A stretch of 23,700 nt of DNA, taken from contig JADNRY010000855.1 of the NCBI GenBank assembly GCA_015501585.1, forward strand, positions 1-23,700, read 5' to 3'. The notes below the pieces were generated by a model. The model worked only from the letters and a program-made list of their open reading frames with translations. It had not been told where the DNA came from and did no database searches. How positions within the stretch are numbered: position 1 is the stretch's first letter; each line of letters opens with the position of its first letter. The stretch is from Rhodocollybia butyracea. Lineage: Eukaryota; Basidiomycota; Agaricomycetes; Agaricales; Omphalotaceae. Shown piece by piece: positions 1-9,148 of the stretch. A program made the position numbers and the translations under genes.

Positions 1-1351
1 ACATTCCCCTCGTAAAGTCTAGGAAACTCCCTCTTCAAAAACTTCATAATATTCTTATTAATCTGCTCAAACTCGAGTAAAAAGCCATCGTGTCCGTCAT
101 TGCTCTGTATAACGACCAATTCGGCTTCAGGGATATGCGCCGCCAGCTCCTTTTGCTCTGAGGGGGTGAAAAGTCCATCCGTAGAGATACTGATCACCAG
201 CGACCCCCTAGGAAGATTCGATAGAACCCGTGCAAGGGCATCAGCATCACTTTCGTCCGGAAGTGCACGATCCCGGGCAACATCATGCGTGTCAAGTTTT
301 TCTCGTAAGATGGATATAGCAATTCGCGTCAAAGCGTGCGGTGAATTTGTCGCCCTTGGTATCGGAGATACGATTGAGCAGAGAATATCGGATTTGGTTG
401 AGGTGGAGGGGGAGACATGTTTCGATTTCCATCATTATGCAAATCCCTTGCGTCGTCTTGAGCGCGAATCTTTGGTGAACATGGCGGCGTGAGGATTCCA
501 CCTCCGCTGCCGCCTTTACTAGTTCCAACCTGCGCCTTCCGCCCAAACCGTCTCTCAAACGAATCTCGTGATCTGTATGTTAACAGCGCACTCATGCGTG
601 CAGCTGCTAACCCTGACGCAGGTTGTTCAGTGTAATAACCATCCAAATACCCTGGGTCGCTATATATACATTGCCGCTGAGCTTCCCCCAGCTTATACAC
701 CATGCTGAGTGACGTGCAGATGTGGCGAGAGGGATGATATGTTTAACGTATCCTGGGAGGGGTGCAGAGAGGCCATTCAAGGACAGCCATTCCGCCCATG
801 GATCCACCGATAACGACAGAGATAGAGGAGACACCCGAGATGGTCTAGGACGAGTTTGTGCAGACTACACGAACAAGGTTAGAGCTGTAGAAAGCACATA
901 TGAGCCTACGCATACCGAACATCATCCCTTATAGAAGTCGGGGGGAAATCAGGCCCGTTACGGGTTGCCTGTATCAGGATTGAGAGATACCGGAGACGCG
1001 GTCCCGTACGGGGACCCGATGACATTTGCACAAAAGATGAAATATCTTCGGGGATCAAAGGCTTTGCCTGGGCCCATTTAACGGTCCCCACCTGTAGACG
1101 TAGTAAATCGCTTGATGGTCTACCCACCTGAATCGACTCACCAATCAGCCACGTCTGCGCTCCCAGTGAACGCATGACATATAATCATTACATTATCCTT
1201 TCCCTCGTTCAACGTTCCCCATGTCTTGTACGCAACAGAGACCGAAACTGAGAGATGCGCCGCATTCCAAGGTGAAGTGCGGAATGGTTAGATAAGACTG
1301 CGTTAATAGCTCCCCGAAAGTGCTTGGGGCCGGGTTTCGGTTGGGGTTCAT
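1..1351 (-). CDS. MET2: Homoserine O-acetyltransferase (MET2), 3' end outside window, eight apparent frameshifts
   Basis: Acetylates L-homoserine with acetyl-CoA, the committed step to methionine and cysteine by sulfhydrylation; alpha/beta-hydrolase fold. Start ATG at 1351 ([10 protein letters not shown]), exons 1351-1142, 1091-916 and 864 to the edge, with 50- and 51-bp introns (GTGAGT..CAG; GTATGC..TAG). Seen in order: [43 protein letters not shown], the nucleophile elbow [59 protein letters not shown], and the Asp and His regions [11 protein letters not shown] and [15 protein letters not shown]. The frame must be shifted by one base at plus positions 1245-1247, 1077-1079, 958-959, 834-836, 755-757, 685-689, 353-355 and 297-301, each in a homopolymer. 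Motifs between shifts are well preserved, so sequence error is likelier than old decay. The shared 228-bp upstream region faces DUF7918 gene A. Confidence 0.9.
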
Positions 1352-1579
1352 TGGCCTTGAAGCTCGAGAAGTCTCAGCGATTGGAAAAGGCGTGAGGCAG
1401 GATTGAGGTTTAATATTCTGGCTTCCTTGGACTGTGAAAAAGTCAAATTCTAACGCAACGATGGCGGGAATATGACGAGAGAATTGATTGTCGAGAAAGA
1501 AAAAAAATTTACGTTAGGCGCTCCGGCCCGCATGACGAAATAACGCGAGAACACGTGCTCATTTCTCCTCTTTCACTAA
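1352..1579. promoter_or_regulatory. Divergent promoter region between MET2 and DUF7918 gene A
   Basis: These 228 bp separate two divergent start codons. A palindromic CACGTG E-box lies at 1552-1557, 23 bp before the start of gene A and about 200 bp before MET2. In ascomycete yeasts CACGTG is the Cbf1 site of sulfur-amino-acid genes, so a role in MET2 control is plausible but unproven here. An A-rich tract (1497-1510) follows a GAGAATTGATTG stretch. No clear TATA box was seen. Confidence 0.4.
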
Positions 1580-2802
1580 ATGCCATCGTTCGAATCATTC
1601 TCTGCGTCCGTTGTTGTGGATGGCCAGCCTTTGAACGAGTATAGCGTTGAAACGTCAAGCAAGGATGGATGTACCATGATTACCTGTTGGATTGCTTCCG
1701 AAGCTGGAAAGGTCTGTATACTTAATACTTTCAGTTCGTATGCCACTCTTATTATCAAGAGTACAGCAATACAAAGTTCGATGGAAAGAGATAGCTCGTG
1801 AGATAGCCTGTGAAGGGGTGATCTATGTAGATGGAACCAATTGCGGGAGTAAAGTCCTCTTCAGTAGGCAAGATAATCGTGTCGTAGCCATGAAAGGAAT
1901 CAGGACCTCTCCAACTTCCCTGCAGCCTTTCGAGTTCTCCTACTTGCATTTGACCGGTATTATCTCTCAAAATCTACGCTGATGCTTTCTAAGCCGTCTG
2001 TATTAGATAACGAGGATGTTGGAGAGATGCCTATCAATGTCGGTCAAATCGAATTGCATGTCTATCGTTGGCAAGAAATCCACGCGACCAAGAAGAAACC
2101 ATCGAGAGGAACTTCACTTCCTGCAGATCAGGTATACAACGAAAAGACGAAAAAAGGGATTGACCATCGAACTAGGTGGGTATTTACCACCATCATTTAT
2201 ATATTGAGCAAAGTCCACAACTCTGATTATTAGGTTCGGTGAAGCAGTCCGCACACAAATCACGAATGTGGCGGGCGGAAAAAGGATCGGAAAGGCATTC
2301 TTACGATTTCGTGTCCTCTACAGGCCTTTGGGTCTCTGCTATTATTTTTTTCTGATTTCATCCACTCATATCTCTCTCAGCCGTTCTTCAGGCTCACGGC
2401 ATCGCTCCTCCACCTCAAACGGACTCCTCGAGCAGCCATTCTTCTCGCACCGGAAAACATCCTCGCGAGGGCTCTACTGAAGATGTGAAACCCGATATAC
2501 GCGATATCGTTGAACCAGAGTCGGATGAAGAGAAAGAAATGGAGAGACTTCAGGTTTGTCGCGCATCTCATCTTCGACCGGGAATCTAATATCTTTGATA
2601 GGCTCGCTTGAACGAACTCAAAGCGAAACATGGCGATCGCGCGGATCGTAAGAAGGTTAAGCGTGAGCCAGACGAACACACCGTGGCGAAAAGTGGAGAT
2701 CGCGCGGATCGTAAAAAGGCCAAGCGTGAGCCAGACGAACACACCGTGAAAAGAGAGGACGGCTCTTCAAGAGGACCTTGGTTCATCGACTTGACGTGGT
2801 GA
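1580..2802 (+). CDS. DUF7918 domain protein, copy A (intact)
   Basis: Six exons: 1580-1711, 1767-1956, 2007-2175, 2234-2331, 2381-2553, 2602-2802, giving 320 aa with all phases consistent. The start is fixed by MPSFESFSASVVVDGQPLNE, shared with copies B and C. The DUF7918 core covers about residues 1-205: CWIASEAGK, VRWKE, IYVDGTNCGSK, IRTSPTSLQPFEFS, MPINVGQIEL, and RPL leading into VLQAHGIAPPP. The tail is low-complexity, acidic then basic. It holds VKRE at 273-276 and 303-306 (SUMO acceptor type psi-K-x-E), AKRE at 294-297, and FIDLT at 315-319. The first intron uses the weak donor GTCTGT. A further intron, 2799-2873 (GTGAGC..CAG), would splice TG to A and end the protein exactly at FIDLT, 319 aa. 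The family function is unknown; a nuclear SUMO-linked role is inference. Confidence 0.88.
2632..2748 (+). repeat. In-frame tandem duplication of the tail module in DUF7918 copy A
   Basis: Exon 6 holds two near-identical 54-bp blocks, 2632-2685 and 2695-2748, separated by codons for AKS. Each encodes GDRADRKK(V/A)KREPDEHTV. Copies B and C have this block once, so A gained the second. The block carries a psi-K-x-E motif and a basic cluster. Confidence 0.92.
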
Positions 2803-3344
2803 GCCTCTTGACAATAACAATATCTACTGATAACTCACCATCGATTTTACCGACACTCGTTCTGTGCTTTCAGACTCGTGAGTTGGATAGATCCGTGCAA
2901 CAATAATTCGGAATCGCCTTCATGTATAGTTCTTACTATGTTCATTAATACTTCAGTAAATACCTGTTCTGCTTAATTAAATCTGCATAGATGTGTCAGT
3001 TTCAATCGTTAGTGCTAATTCTCGCCTCGTGACGGACACTGAAGCACTGGTACTGAAGTCCCATCCATATTCGTCCGAGCGAGCAAATCAAGACAGTTTC
3101 GGCAAAAAAAAAAGCACAGCAAAACTCTCAACCTTTCAGAAGCGGTATGTTAGTAATCCCCAGCACTTGAAAACCCAAAAGAGTTTAACTGAAGAACAAT
3201 TTCTTTCTCGTGTGTCGCGATAAATCGCCAAAAGTCACATCACATGGCCGGTGATCAGTAAAAATGAGACGCTTTCCGGCATTGACCGGCTATAGGCAGT
3301 GCCGGAAAGCGGCAACGTTTTTACCGTCAGCACATGACTCCAAA
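2803..3344. other. Spacer of tandem unit A-B
   Basis: This spacer is homologous, with indels, to the spacer between B and C (4522-5093). Shared blocks include the pyrimidine-rich 3' intron end TTCTGTGCTTTCAG, GTGCAACAATAATT, and ACCTGTTCTGCTTAATTAA followed by GCATAGATGTGTCAGTT. The flank was therefore duplicated together with the gene. No convincing coding region was seen inside it. Confidence 0.7.
3222..3247 (+). promoter_or_regulatory. Conserved upstream element, copy 1 (before DUF7918 B)
   Basis: The 26 bp run from AAATCGCC through AAAAGTCACATCACATGG and lie about 98 bp before the gene B start. The same string occurs at 4965-4990 before gene C, with nearly the same distance, and with one change at 8016-8040. 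The preceding TGTGTCGCGA is also shared between the B and C copies. Conservation between B and C may only reflect duplication; the third copy is the informative one. Confidence 0.5.
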
Positions 3345-4521
3345 ATGCCATCCTTCGAATCATTCTCTGCCTCTGTTGTTGTGGATGGCCAGCCTTTGAA
3401 TGAGTATAACGTTGAAACGTCAAGCAAGGATGGGTGCACCACAGTTACCTGTTGGATTGCCTCAGAAGCTGGAAAGGTTTGTATGTTTAACTCTTCCAAT
3501 TCATCATGCTCATCATAATGAGTACAGCAATATAAAGTTCAATGGAAAGATACCGTCTGTGCGACGAATAGGGATGGGCAGGTCTATGTAGACGGGATCT
3601 ATTGTGGGGGAAAACTCCTTCGTAGTGGGTACAAGAATCGTGTCCGAGTCCTGGGAGGCATCAAGACCTCTCCAACTTCCTTGCGACCTTTCGAATTCTC
3701 CCACTTGAATATGACCGGTACTGTCCTTAAGAATCTATAACGATGTTCTCTCAATTGTCTATGTCAGATAACGAAGATGTTGGAGAGATGCCCATCAATG
3801 TCGGACAAATCGAATTGCGCATTTATCGCTGGCAAGAAACCCACACCAAGAAAACACAATCAACAAGAGACTTTCACTTCCTGCGGAACAAACTTTTAAT
3901 GAGAAGGCAAAAAAAGGCATCGACCATCAAACTAGGTGGGTATTTACCACCATCGTTATTGAACAGAGCTCACATACTCTGGTTATTAGGTTCGGTGAAG
4001 CAGTCCACGTAGAAACGAAGAATCTGGCAAGTGGAAAAGCAATCGGCAAAGCATTTTTACAGTTCCATTTCCGCTACAGGCCTCTAGGTCTCTGCTCTCC
4101 CTCCCTCTGATTTCTTCCACTCATCTCTTTCTCAGCGGTTCTTCAGGCTAACGGTATCGCTCCTCCACCTCAAACAGCCTCCTCGAGCAACCATTCTTCT
4201 CGCGCCAAGAAAACGTCCTCGCGAAGGCTCTACTGAAGATGTGAAACCCGCTATCCGCGATATCGTTGAAATAGAGTCGGATGATGATGACCCAGAGAAA
4301 GAAATAGAGAGACTATATGTTCGTCGCGAATCCGTCGCGAATCTCATTCTCATCTTCGACCGGAAATCTAATATCTTTGATAGGCCCGCTTGGACGAGCT
4401 CAAGGCGAAACATGGAGATCGCGCGGATCGTAAAAAGGTCAAACGTGAGCCAGACGAATGCACCGTGAAAAGAGAGGGTGGCTCCGCAATAGGACCTTTG
4501 TTCATCGACTTGACGTGGTGA
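3345..4521 (+). pseudogene. DUF7918 domain protein, copy B (frameshifted)
   Basis: Exons correspond one-to-one with A and C: 3345-3476, 3528-3717, 3768-3935, 3990-4087, 4136-4318, 4384-4521. Exon 3 is 168 bp, against 169 in A and 184 in C. The reading frame is lost between RWQETHTKK (about 3862-3880) and the block that in the other frame reads LSLPAEQTFNEKAKKGIDHQT. Translation would stop at 4010-4012. Exon 5 has an extra A in the run at 4210-4213, breaking the KKRPRE nuclear-signal-like motif, and the next donor has decayed to TAT|GTTCGT. Exon 6 is clean (VKREPDE, TVKREGG, FIDLT). Two shifts that do not compensate before a stop make this a likely pseudogene, unless the shifts are sequence errors. 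A stop-spanning intron is again possible at 4518-4593. Confidence 0.82.
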
Positions 4522-5093
4522 GTTTCTTCGCAAGAACAATATCTACCGATAACTCACCGTCAATTTTACCGACACCTCTTTCTGTGCTTTCAGAGTGATT
4601 TGGATAGCTCATTGTCTCTCGTGCAACAATAATTTCGAATCACCTTCATTAATAGTCAAACAAATACCTGTTCTGCTTAATTAACCCTGCATAGATGTGT
4701 CAGTTCAATTGTTAGTGCTGATTCTCACCTCGTGGCGGGCGCTGAAGCACTGTTACTGGAGTCTCATGTTCGTTCATCCTGCGTCCGAGCGAATCAAGTC
4801 AGGACTCAGCAACAAGTCAGCGTCAACAAACAAAAAAGGGCTGGGAGAGCTTACGAGTTCGCTGTGTATAAACTTTGCCTTTATAAGCGGTATGTCAGTC
4901 GTCCCGAGCACTTGAAGACCCCAAAAGAGCTGAACTATCGGAACAATTCTCTGTGTGTCGCGACAAATCGCCAAAAGTCACATCACATGGTCGCCGGACG
5001 AGCTGGAGCGCCACTGGCCAGCGGTGCCAGAAAGCGGATCTCCACGTTTTGCGGATCAGTGTTACAGATAAGCGAGAACACATGACTCGCAAA
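4522..5093. other. Spacer of tandem unit B-C
   Basis: Homologous to the A-B spacer (see 2803-3344). It contains the second upstream element at 4965-4990 and, just before gene C, GCGAGAACACATG, which resembles GCGAGAACACGTG before gene A. An open frame from 4953 runs into gene C, but the family start at 5094 is preferred because MLSFESFSAS matches MPSFESFSAS of the other copies. Confidence 0.65.
4965..4990 (+). promoter_or_regulatory. Conserved upstream element, copy 2 (before DUF7918 C)
   Basis: Identical over 26 bp to 3222-3247 and about 104 bp before the gene C start. A candidate cis element for the DUF7918 array, or simply a duplicated flank. Confidence 0.5.
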
Positions 5094-6270
5094 ATGTTAT
5101 CCTTCGAATCATTCTCTGCGTCCATTGTTGTAGATGGCCAGCCTCTGAACGAGTATAACGTTGAAACCTCAAGCAAGCGTGGATGTACGACAGTCACCTG
5201 TTGGATTGCCTCAGAAGCTGGAAAGGTCTGTATATTTAATACTTTCAGTTCGTATTGCGACTCATCAAAGAATACAGCAATATAAAGTTCAATGGAAAGA
5301 TACAGCTTGTACGATGGCTAATGAAGGGGCAGTCTATATAGACGGAGCATATTGTGGGAGCAAAATCCTTCACAATGGGCACAACAGTCGTGTCAAAATC
5401 GTGCAAGGCATCAAGACCTCTCCAACTTCCTTGCGACCTTTCGAATTCTCCCACTTGAATATGACTGGTACTGCCCTTCACAATTTATAACGATGTTTTC
5501 TCAATCGTCTATCTCAGATAATGAGGATGCTGGACTAGAGATGCCCATCAATGTCGGTCAAATCGAGTTGCGCTTTCGTCGTTGGCAAAGAGTCTGCGCC
5601 ACCGGGAAGGGACCATCAGGAGGAATTTCAGGAGGACTTTCACTTCCTGCGGAACGAACCTTTAATGAAAAGGCGAAGAAAGGCATTGACCATCAAACTA
5701 GGTGGGTATTTACCACTATTGTTATTAATCAAAGCCGTTATTCTGGTTATTAGGTTCGGTGAAGCAGTAGGCATACCAATCTCGAAGACTACATGTGGCA
5801 GAGCGACTGGCGAAGCATTTTTACAGTTCCATTTCCGCTACAGGCCTCTAGGTCTCTGCTCTCTCTTCCTCTGATTTCCTCCGTTCATATCTTTCTCAGC
5901 TGTTCTTCAGGCTCATGGTATCGCTCCTCCGCCTCAAACGACGTCCTCGAGCAGCCATTCTTCTCGCGCCAAGAAACGTCCTCGCGAGGACTCTACTGGA
6001 GATGTGAAACCTGCTATACGCGATATCGTTGAAATAGAGTCGGATGATGATGACCCAGAGAAAGAAATGGAGAGACTTCAGGTTTGTCGCGCATCTCATG
6101 CTCGTCTTCGTACGGAAATCTAATATCTTCGCTAGGCCCGCATGAACGAACTGAAGGCGAAACATGGCGATCGCGTGGACCGTAAGAAGGTCAAACGTGA
6201 GCCAGACGAACGCACTGTGAAAAGAGAGGATGGCCTTTCAATAGGACCTTTATTCATTGACTTGACGTAG
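5094..6270 (+). CDS. DUF7918 domain protein, copy C (intact)
   Basis: Six exons: 5094-5225, 5278-5467, 5518-5701, 5754-5851, 5900-6081, 6136-6270, giving 306 aa with all phases consistent. The core is as in copy A: MLSFESFSASIVVDGQPLNE, CWIASEAGK, VQWKDTA, VYIDGAYCGSK, IKTSPTSLRPFEFS, EMPINVGQIEL, FNEKAKKGIDHQTR, FRYRPL, VLQAHGIAPPP. Exon 3 is 15 bp longer than in A (a Gly/Ser-rich insert GGISGG). The tail has RAKKRPRED, a classical nuclear-localisation-like cluster, then an acidic run ESDDDDPEKE, then VKRE at 281-284 and 290-293, and ends exactly with FIDLT at 302-306. Where A and B read TGG-TGA, C reads TAG, so its stop does not depend on splicing. Intron 1 has the weak donor GTCTGT. The biochemical role is unknown. 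Confidence 0.88.
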
Positions 6271-6501
6271 TGAGTCTCTTAACAACAAATATCTACTACC
6301 GCTGGCTCATTATCGAGACCTCTTCTGCTACAGGCGTTGCCAGATACTATATCGTCCCTCCCGTCCATAACATATCTCAACGAATACTCGTCCGTCACAG
6401 ACTCTTGCTTTGAATAATTTCGAAGGTTCAATAATTCAGAATACATAGATTAATGATTACCGCGTACAACAATTATTCTAATCGTTTGGAATTCTTATCC
6501 C
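6271..6501. other. Convergent 3' intergenic region
   Basis: Lies between the 3' ends of DUF7918 C and the NmrA-like gene. It contains the remnant of the 3' intron acceptor of the tandem unit (CTGCTACAG ending at 6333), then AT-rich sequence. No gene seen. Confidence 0.6.
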
Positions 6502-7570
6502 TCAATTCTTTCCAACTGTGCTCCCGACCGTCTGCCAAACATGCCCTGGCCACAACTTGTTCGCACTTGCCGCCAATTCGGGGGTGTATGTCTGAGACTT
6601 ACGGTCCCATCCATTATTAAGTTGACCATCTTGAGCGAAAGTCTGCAGCGCTTTCTTCAGATGTGCCTCTTCTGCGGAGCGTGCTGGGATTTCCCCGTCT
6701 TCTGCTACATACACGATTTGCTTGCCGTAGCTTTCAGCGGCTTGGCTCAGAGTGACACTCTGGCCTTCTATGCGAAGAGATTTGTTGGCCAGCTCGGGAG
6801 AAGTAAGATGATAGTTTGTGAAGACATGGGCGACGAAACCTAGTTCGTGTGAGAAATTTGCAAGTGGGAGATAGGGGCCAAGCTTACCACCGATATCAGC
6901 TTCGCTGGTAACAGAGAACGGTTTATCTCCTTTACCGATGATGTGGAAATTCTCGGATATGTCAAGTGCACCGATCCACGGAAGGAAGCCTATGAATAAT
7001 CCCGTCTAGTTTAAACGCACCATGGTGAGCAACCTATCAGTGATTTGAACTGGTGCGACTTACGTAGAACCGTGTAGATGGCAGTTCAATGGATTTCAGA
7101 TACTCTGCAACGTTGTAGTTAGCTCAACACTTTCGAGGAACAGTTTCATCTATATACTCACCAGCAAACTCGTCCTTTACGGCAAACAGATTCTTCTCGC
7201 CTCTTTCCTTGGCTCCCTCAGTTGGTGACCCCCACTCTGAAGGTACAAAGATCTTGACAGAACCAGCAGCCTTTGCCGCGTCCGCCAAACCATACTGAGT
7301 CTTCTGTCCTGCAGGGAGAGGAAGAGTAGAAATCACGACGTCGACAGCATGTTCCTTGAACAGACTAGTGAGGGCAGATACATCGGTGTAGTCGACCGGA
7401 ACGACGGGTACAGATGCTAAATCTTCAGGAAGTGTTTTTCCCTTCGAATTGGAGCGAGTAGCCACTACCACTTTGGGGCGGTTGGGGAGGGCAAGGAAAG
7501 CCCGAAGAATGTGCGTTCCAATAGTACCAACACCGATGATGGCGACCGATTTTGCTGAAGATGTAGACAT
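6502..7570 (-). CDS. NmrA-like / isoflavone reductase-like NAD(P)-binding protein
   Basis: Four exons on the minus strand: 7570-7162, 7104-7064, 7005-6888, 6839-6502, giving 301 aa, all phases consistent. The N-terminus MSTSSAKSVAIIGVGTIGTH has a dinucleotide-binding glycine motif (GVGTIG, residues 13-18) on the first Rossmann strand. It is followed by VVVATRS, a typical cofactor-selecting segment, then VDVVISTLP, IFVPSEWGSPT, YLKSIELPSTRFY, GLFIGFLPW, DIGGFVAHV and LRIEGQSVTLSQAAESYGK. This order matches the NmrA/PCBER-like atypical short-chain dehydrogenases. The substrate cannot be told, and some relatives are redox sensors rather than enzymes. Intron 3 (6840-6887) is 48 bp and stop-free; it is called because splicing gives the family sequence DIGGFVAHV. 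An in-frame ATG at 7627 adds 19 residues of repeat-encoded sequence and is less likely to be the start. Confidence 0.88.
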
Positions 7571-7582
7571 TACGATTGGTGT

Positions 7583-7624
7583 GTTGGTGAGTGCTAGTTG
7601 GTGAGTGCTAGTTGTTGAGTGAGA
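7583..7624. repeat. 14-bp tandem repeat in the 5' leader of the NmrA-like gene
   Basis: The unit GTTGGTGAGTGCTA occurs at 7583-7596 and 7597-7610, followed by a degenerate third unit from 7611. It sits 12 bp upstream of the preferred start codon. On the minus strand it reads TAGCACTCACCAAC and encodes ST/LA/NT-type residues if the upstream ATG at 7627 is used. Confidence 0.8.
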
Positions 7625-7690
7625 CAACTTTAAGGATAGTCTTAAATACTTGAATATCCATACTGCTTAGTTAGCTCCTAACTTACGCGG

Positions 7691-7786
7691 CGCTGACTGA
7701 GGCTGACTAAATGTTCCAGTTTCATGCTGTGCCGTATTCAACGCTGACTGAGGCTGACCAAGTGCTCTAGTTTAATGCTTTGTGAT
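7691..7786. repeat. Two-copy 51-bp-spaced tandem repeat
   Basis: CGCTGACTGAGGCTGAC starts at 7691 and again at 7742. The similarity runs on for about 20 more bases (AAATGTTCCAGTTTCATGCT against AAGTGCTCTAGTTTAATGCT). The first copies are exact and the rest has diverged. This is upstream of the NmrA-like gene; its role is unknown. Confidence 0.75.
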
Positions 7787-8015
7787 AGAATTAAGGCTGC
7801 GCTGAAGCTTTGAAGTGTCCTCCTCGCCAACAAAAATAGGTCAACGAGGCTAAAGGGGTTTGAAAGGGGTTTCCTATTGTACTTATTGTGGCACATACAT
7901 ATTTTTCTATATGAACACCGCTTGGGTGTACGCGTGTACGTCAAGCGTACGTCCTCTACTATCAGGTGTGCCGAGCTAGTTTGAGTTCGAAGTTAGAGGT
8001 CTATACTTCAAGTCT

Positions 8016-8040
8016 AAATCGCCAAAAGTCACCTCACATG
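8016..8040 (+). promoter_or_regulatory. Conserved upstream element, orphan copy 3
   Basis: Matches 24 of 25 positions of the element before DUF7918 B and C (AAATCGCC, then AAAAGTCACCTCACATG). An ATATAAGC stretch follows directly. No DUF7918 start follows within 110 bp; gene D begins 1.1 kb downstream. It may be a relic of a lost unit or a shared regulatory site. Confidence 0.45.
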
Positions 8041-9148
8041 ATATAAGCAGAAAAGCTGTCACATTAGATCCATTATACTGGACTTTGTCTTGCTTTTGTC
8101 ATAACAGGGATAGATAAGCTGGAAGCTATATTCTACCTTTAGTCCAAAGCATCTTTCAGATCCTCATGACGCGCACCACCTCTTCTAGTATCGTCAGTAT
8201 CGTGAGCCGAAAGAAGAACTCCCAAAAAAGCGAAGATCGTGATATGCTGCTCAACAGGAGCGTTGGCTACTTAGCCAATACAAAAGGCCACACTTAAGTG
8301 CGCTTCTTCGAAACGTGAGGGATAGACTCTCTCCTTGCGACAGTAGCTGCTCGTTCCCAATCAACTTCGCACAATGCGTGCCTCAGTAAGATAGTAAGCC
8401 CATAGCTTTCCAGTAGAAGAGGCATCAAGAAGATCGGAAGGAGAAAAGCCGAACTACAGCCATCGCCTGAACTGCGAGCATGACCGACAACAGGTCCAAC
8501 GATCACAACCAGATGCCACCCTTCGAGTACAAATGCCAGAATATCAGAGCTCGGTTCAAAAACGAGAGGCGAAAATCGTTTGGATGTTTACTTTCGGGAC
8601 ACCGTCTAGTACATAGCGTCAAAGTTCAAGCTAGCTTCAAGCCTAGTGCATCGTGTGTGGGGAATTGTTCGATTATACTCAATATTGTAGGGGAGTAGCG
8701 AGCTTCGTTGCATTTGCGACGGTGCAGCCAGTTTCTTTGTATAAGGATTAGTACCTGTTTTATCATAGCTTCAAGATCTACCTTGATTTCTCTAAATCAC
8801 CGTCTCCGTACCCACTGACGATTTTGGGATGTCCTGTGAGGTGTTGTACGACCAATAAAGAACATTGAACGTTTGAATGCCATTTGGTTGTATCGGGGCC
8901 AAAGAAAGATGTGCTACTACAATAAAGCTTGCATAGCATGCGAGGAGTAACGAAAGCCGGGCGCCTAGGACGTAGAATCGGCGCTCGGCGCTCGTTTTTG
9001 TTCCAAAGATTCATCGACATCATTCAACGCGACGAGAGCCAAACCAGCCTCCAGGGCGAACAAGGCCTCATCTAAGACATATACTCTATATACCCGAAGG
9101 CTCTAGTACTCTCATACGGGCTCTCCCTGGATATCGCTTGCCAAGTAG
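8041..9148. other. Intergenic, no supported gene
   Basis: Several open frames of 60-80 codons exist but none carries recognisable motifs or consistent introns. A short stretch at 8512 (ATGCCACCCTTCGAGT) resembles the first bases of DUF7918 A-C, but the similarity ends after six codons. Confidence 0.5.

Larger units (their letters stand above)
1580..6334 (+). repeat. Three tandem segmental duplication units (gene plus flank, about 1.75 kb period)
   Basis: Gene starts lie at 1580, 3345 and 5094, so the period is 1765 and 1749 bp. Exon-intron structure, intron positions and most intergenic blocks correspond. B and C share features that A lacks (RPFEFSHLNMTG against QPFEFSYLHLTG, and the acidic insert DDDDPEKE), so they look like the more recent pair. 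Similarity fades soon after gene C, near 6334. Confidence 0.88.

Noticed and set aside
8480..8698. Small gene starting MTDNRSNDHNQMPPFEYKCQN, possibly a DUF7918 first exon
   Set aside because: The match to MPSFESF covers only a few residues. No VDG or CWIxSExGK motif follows and no downstream exons align.
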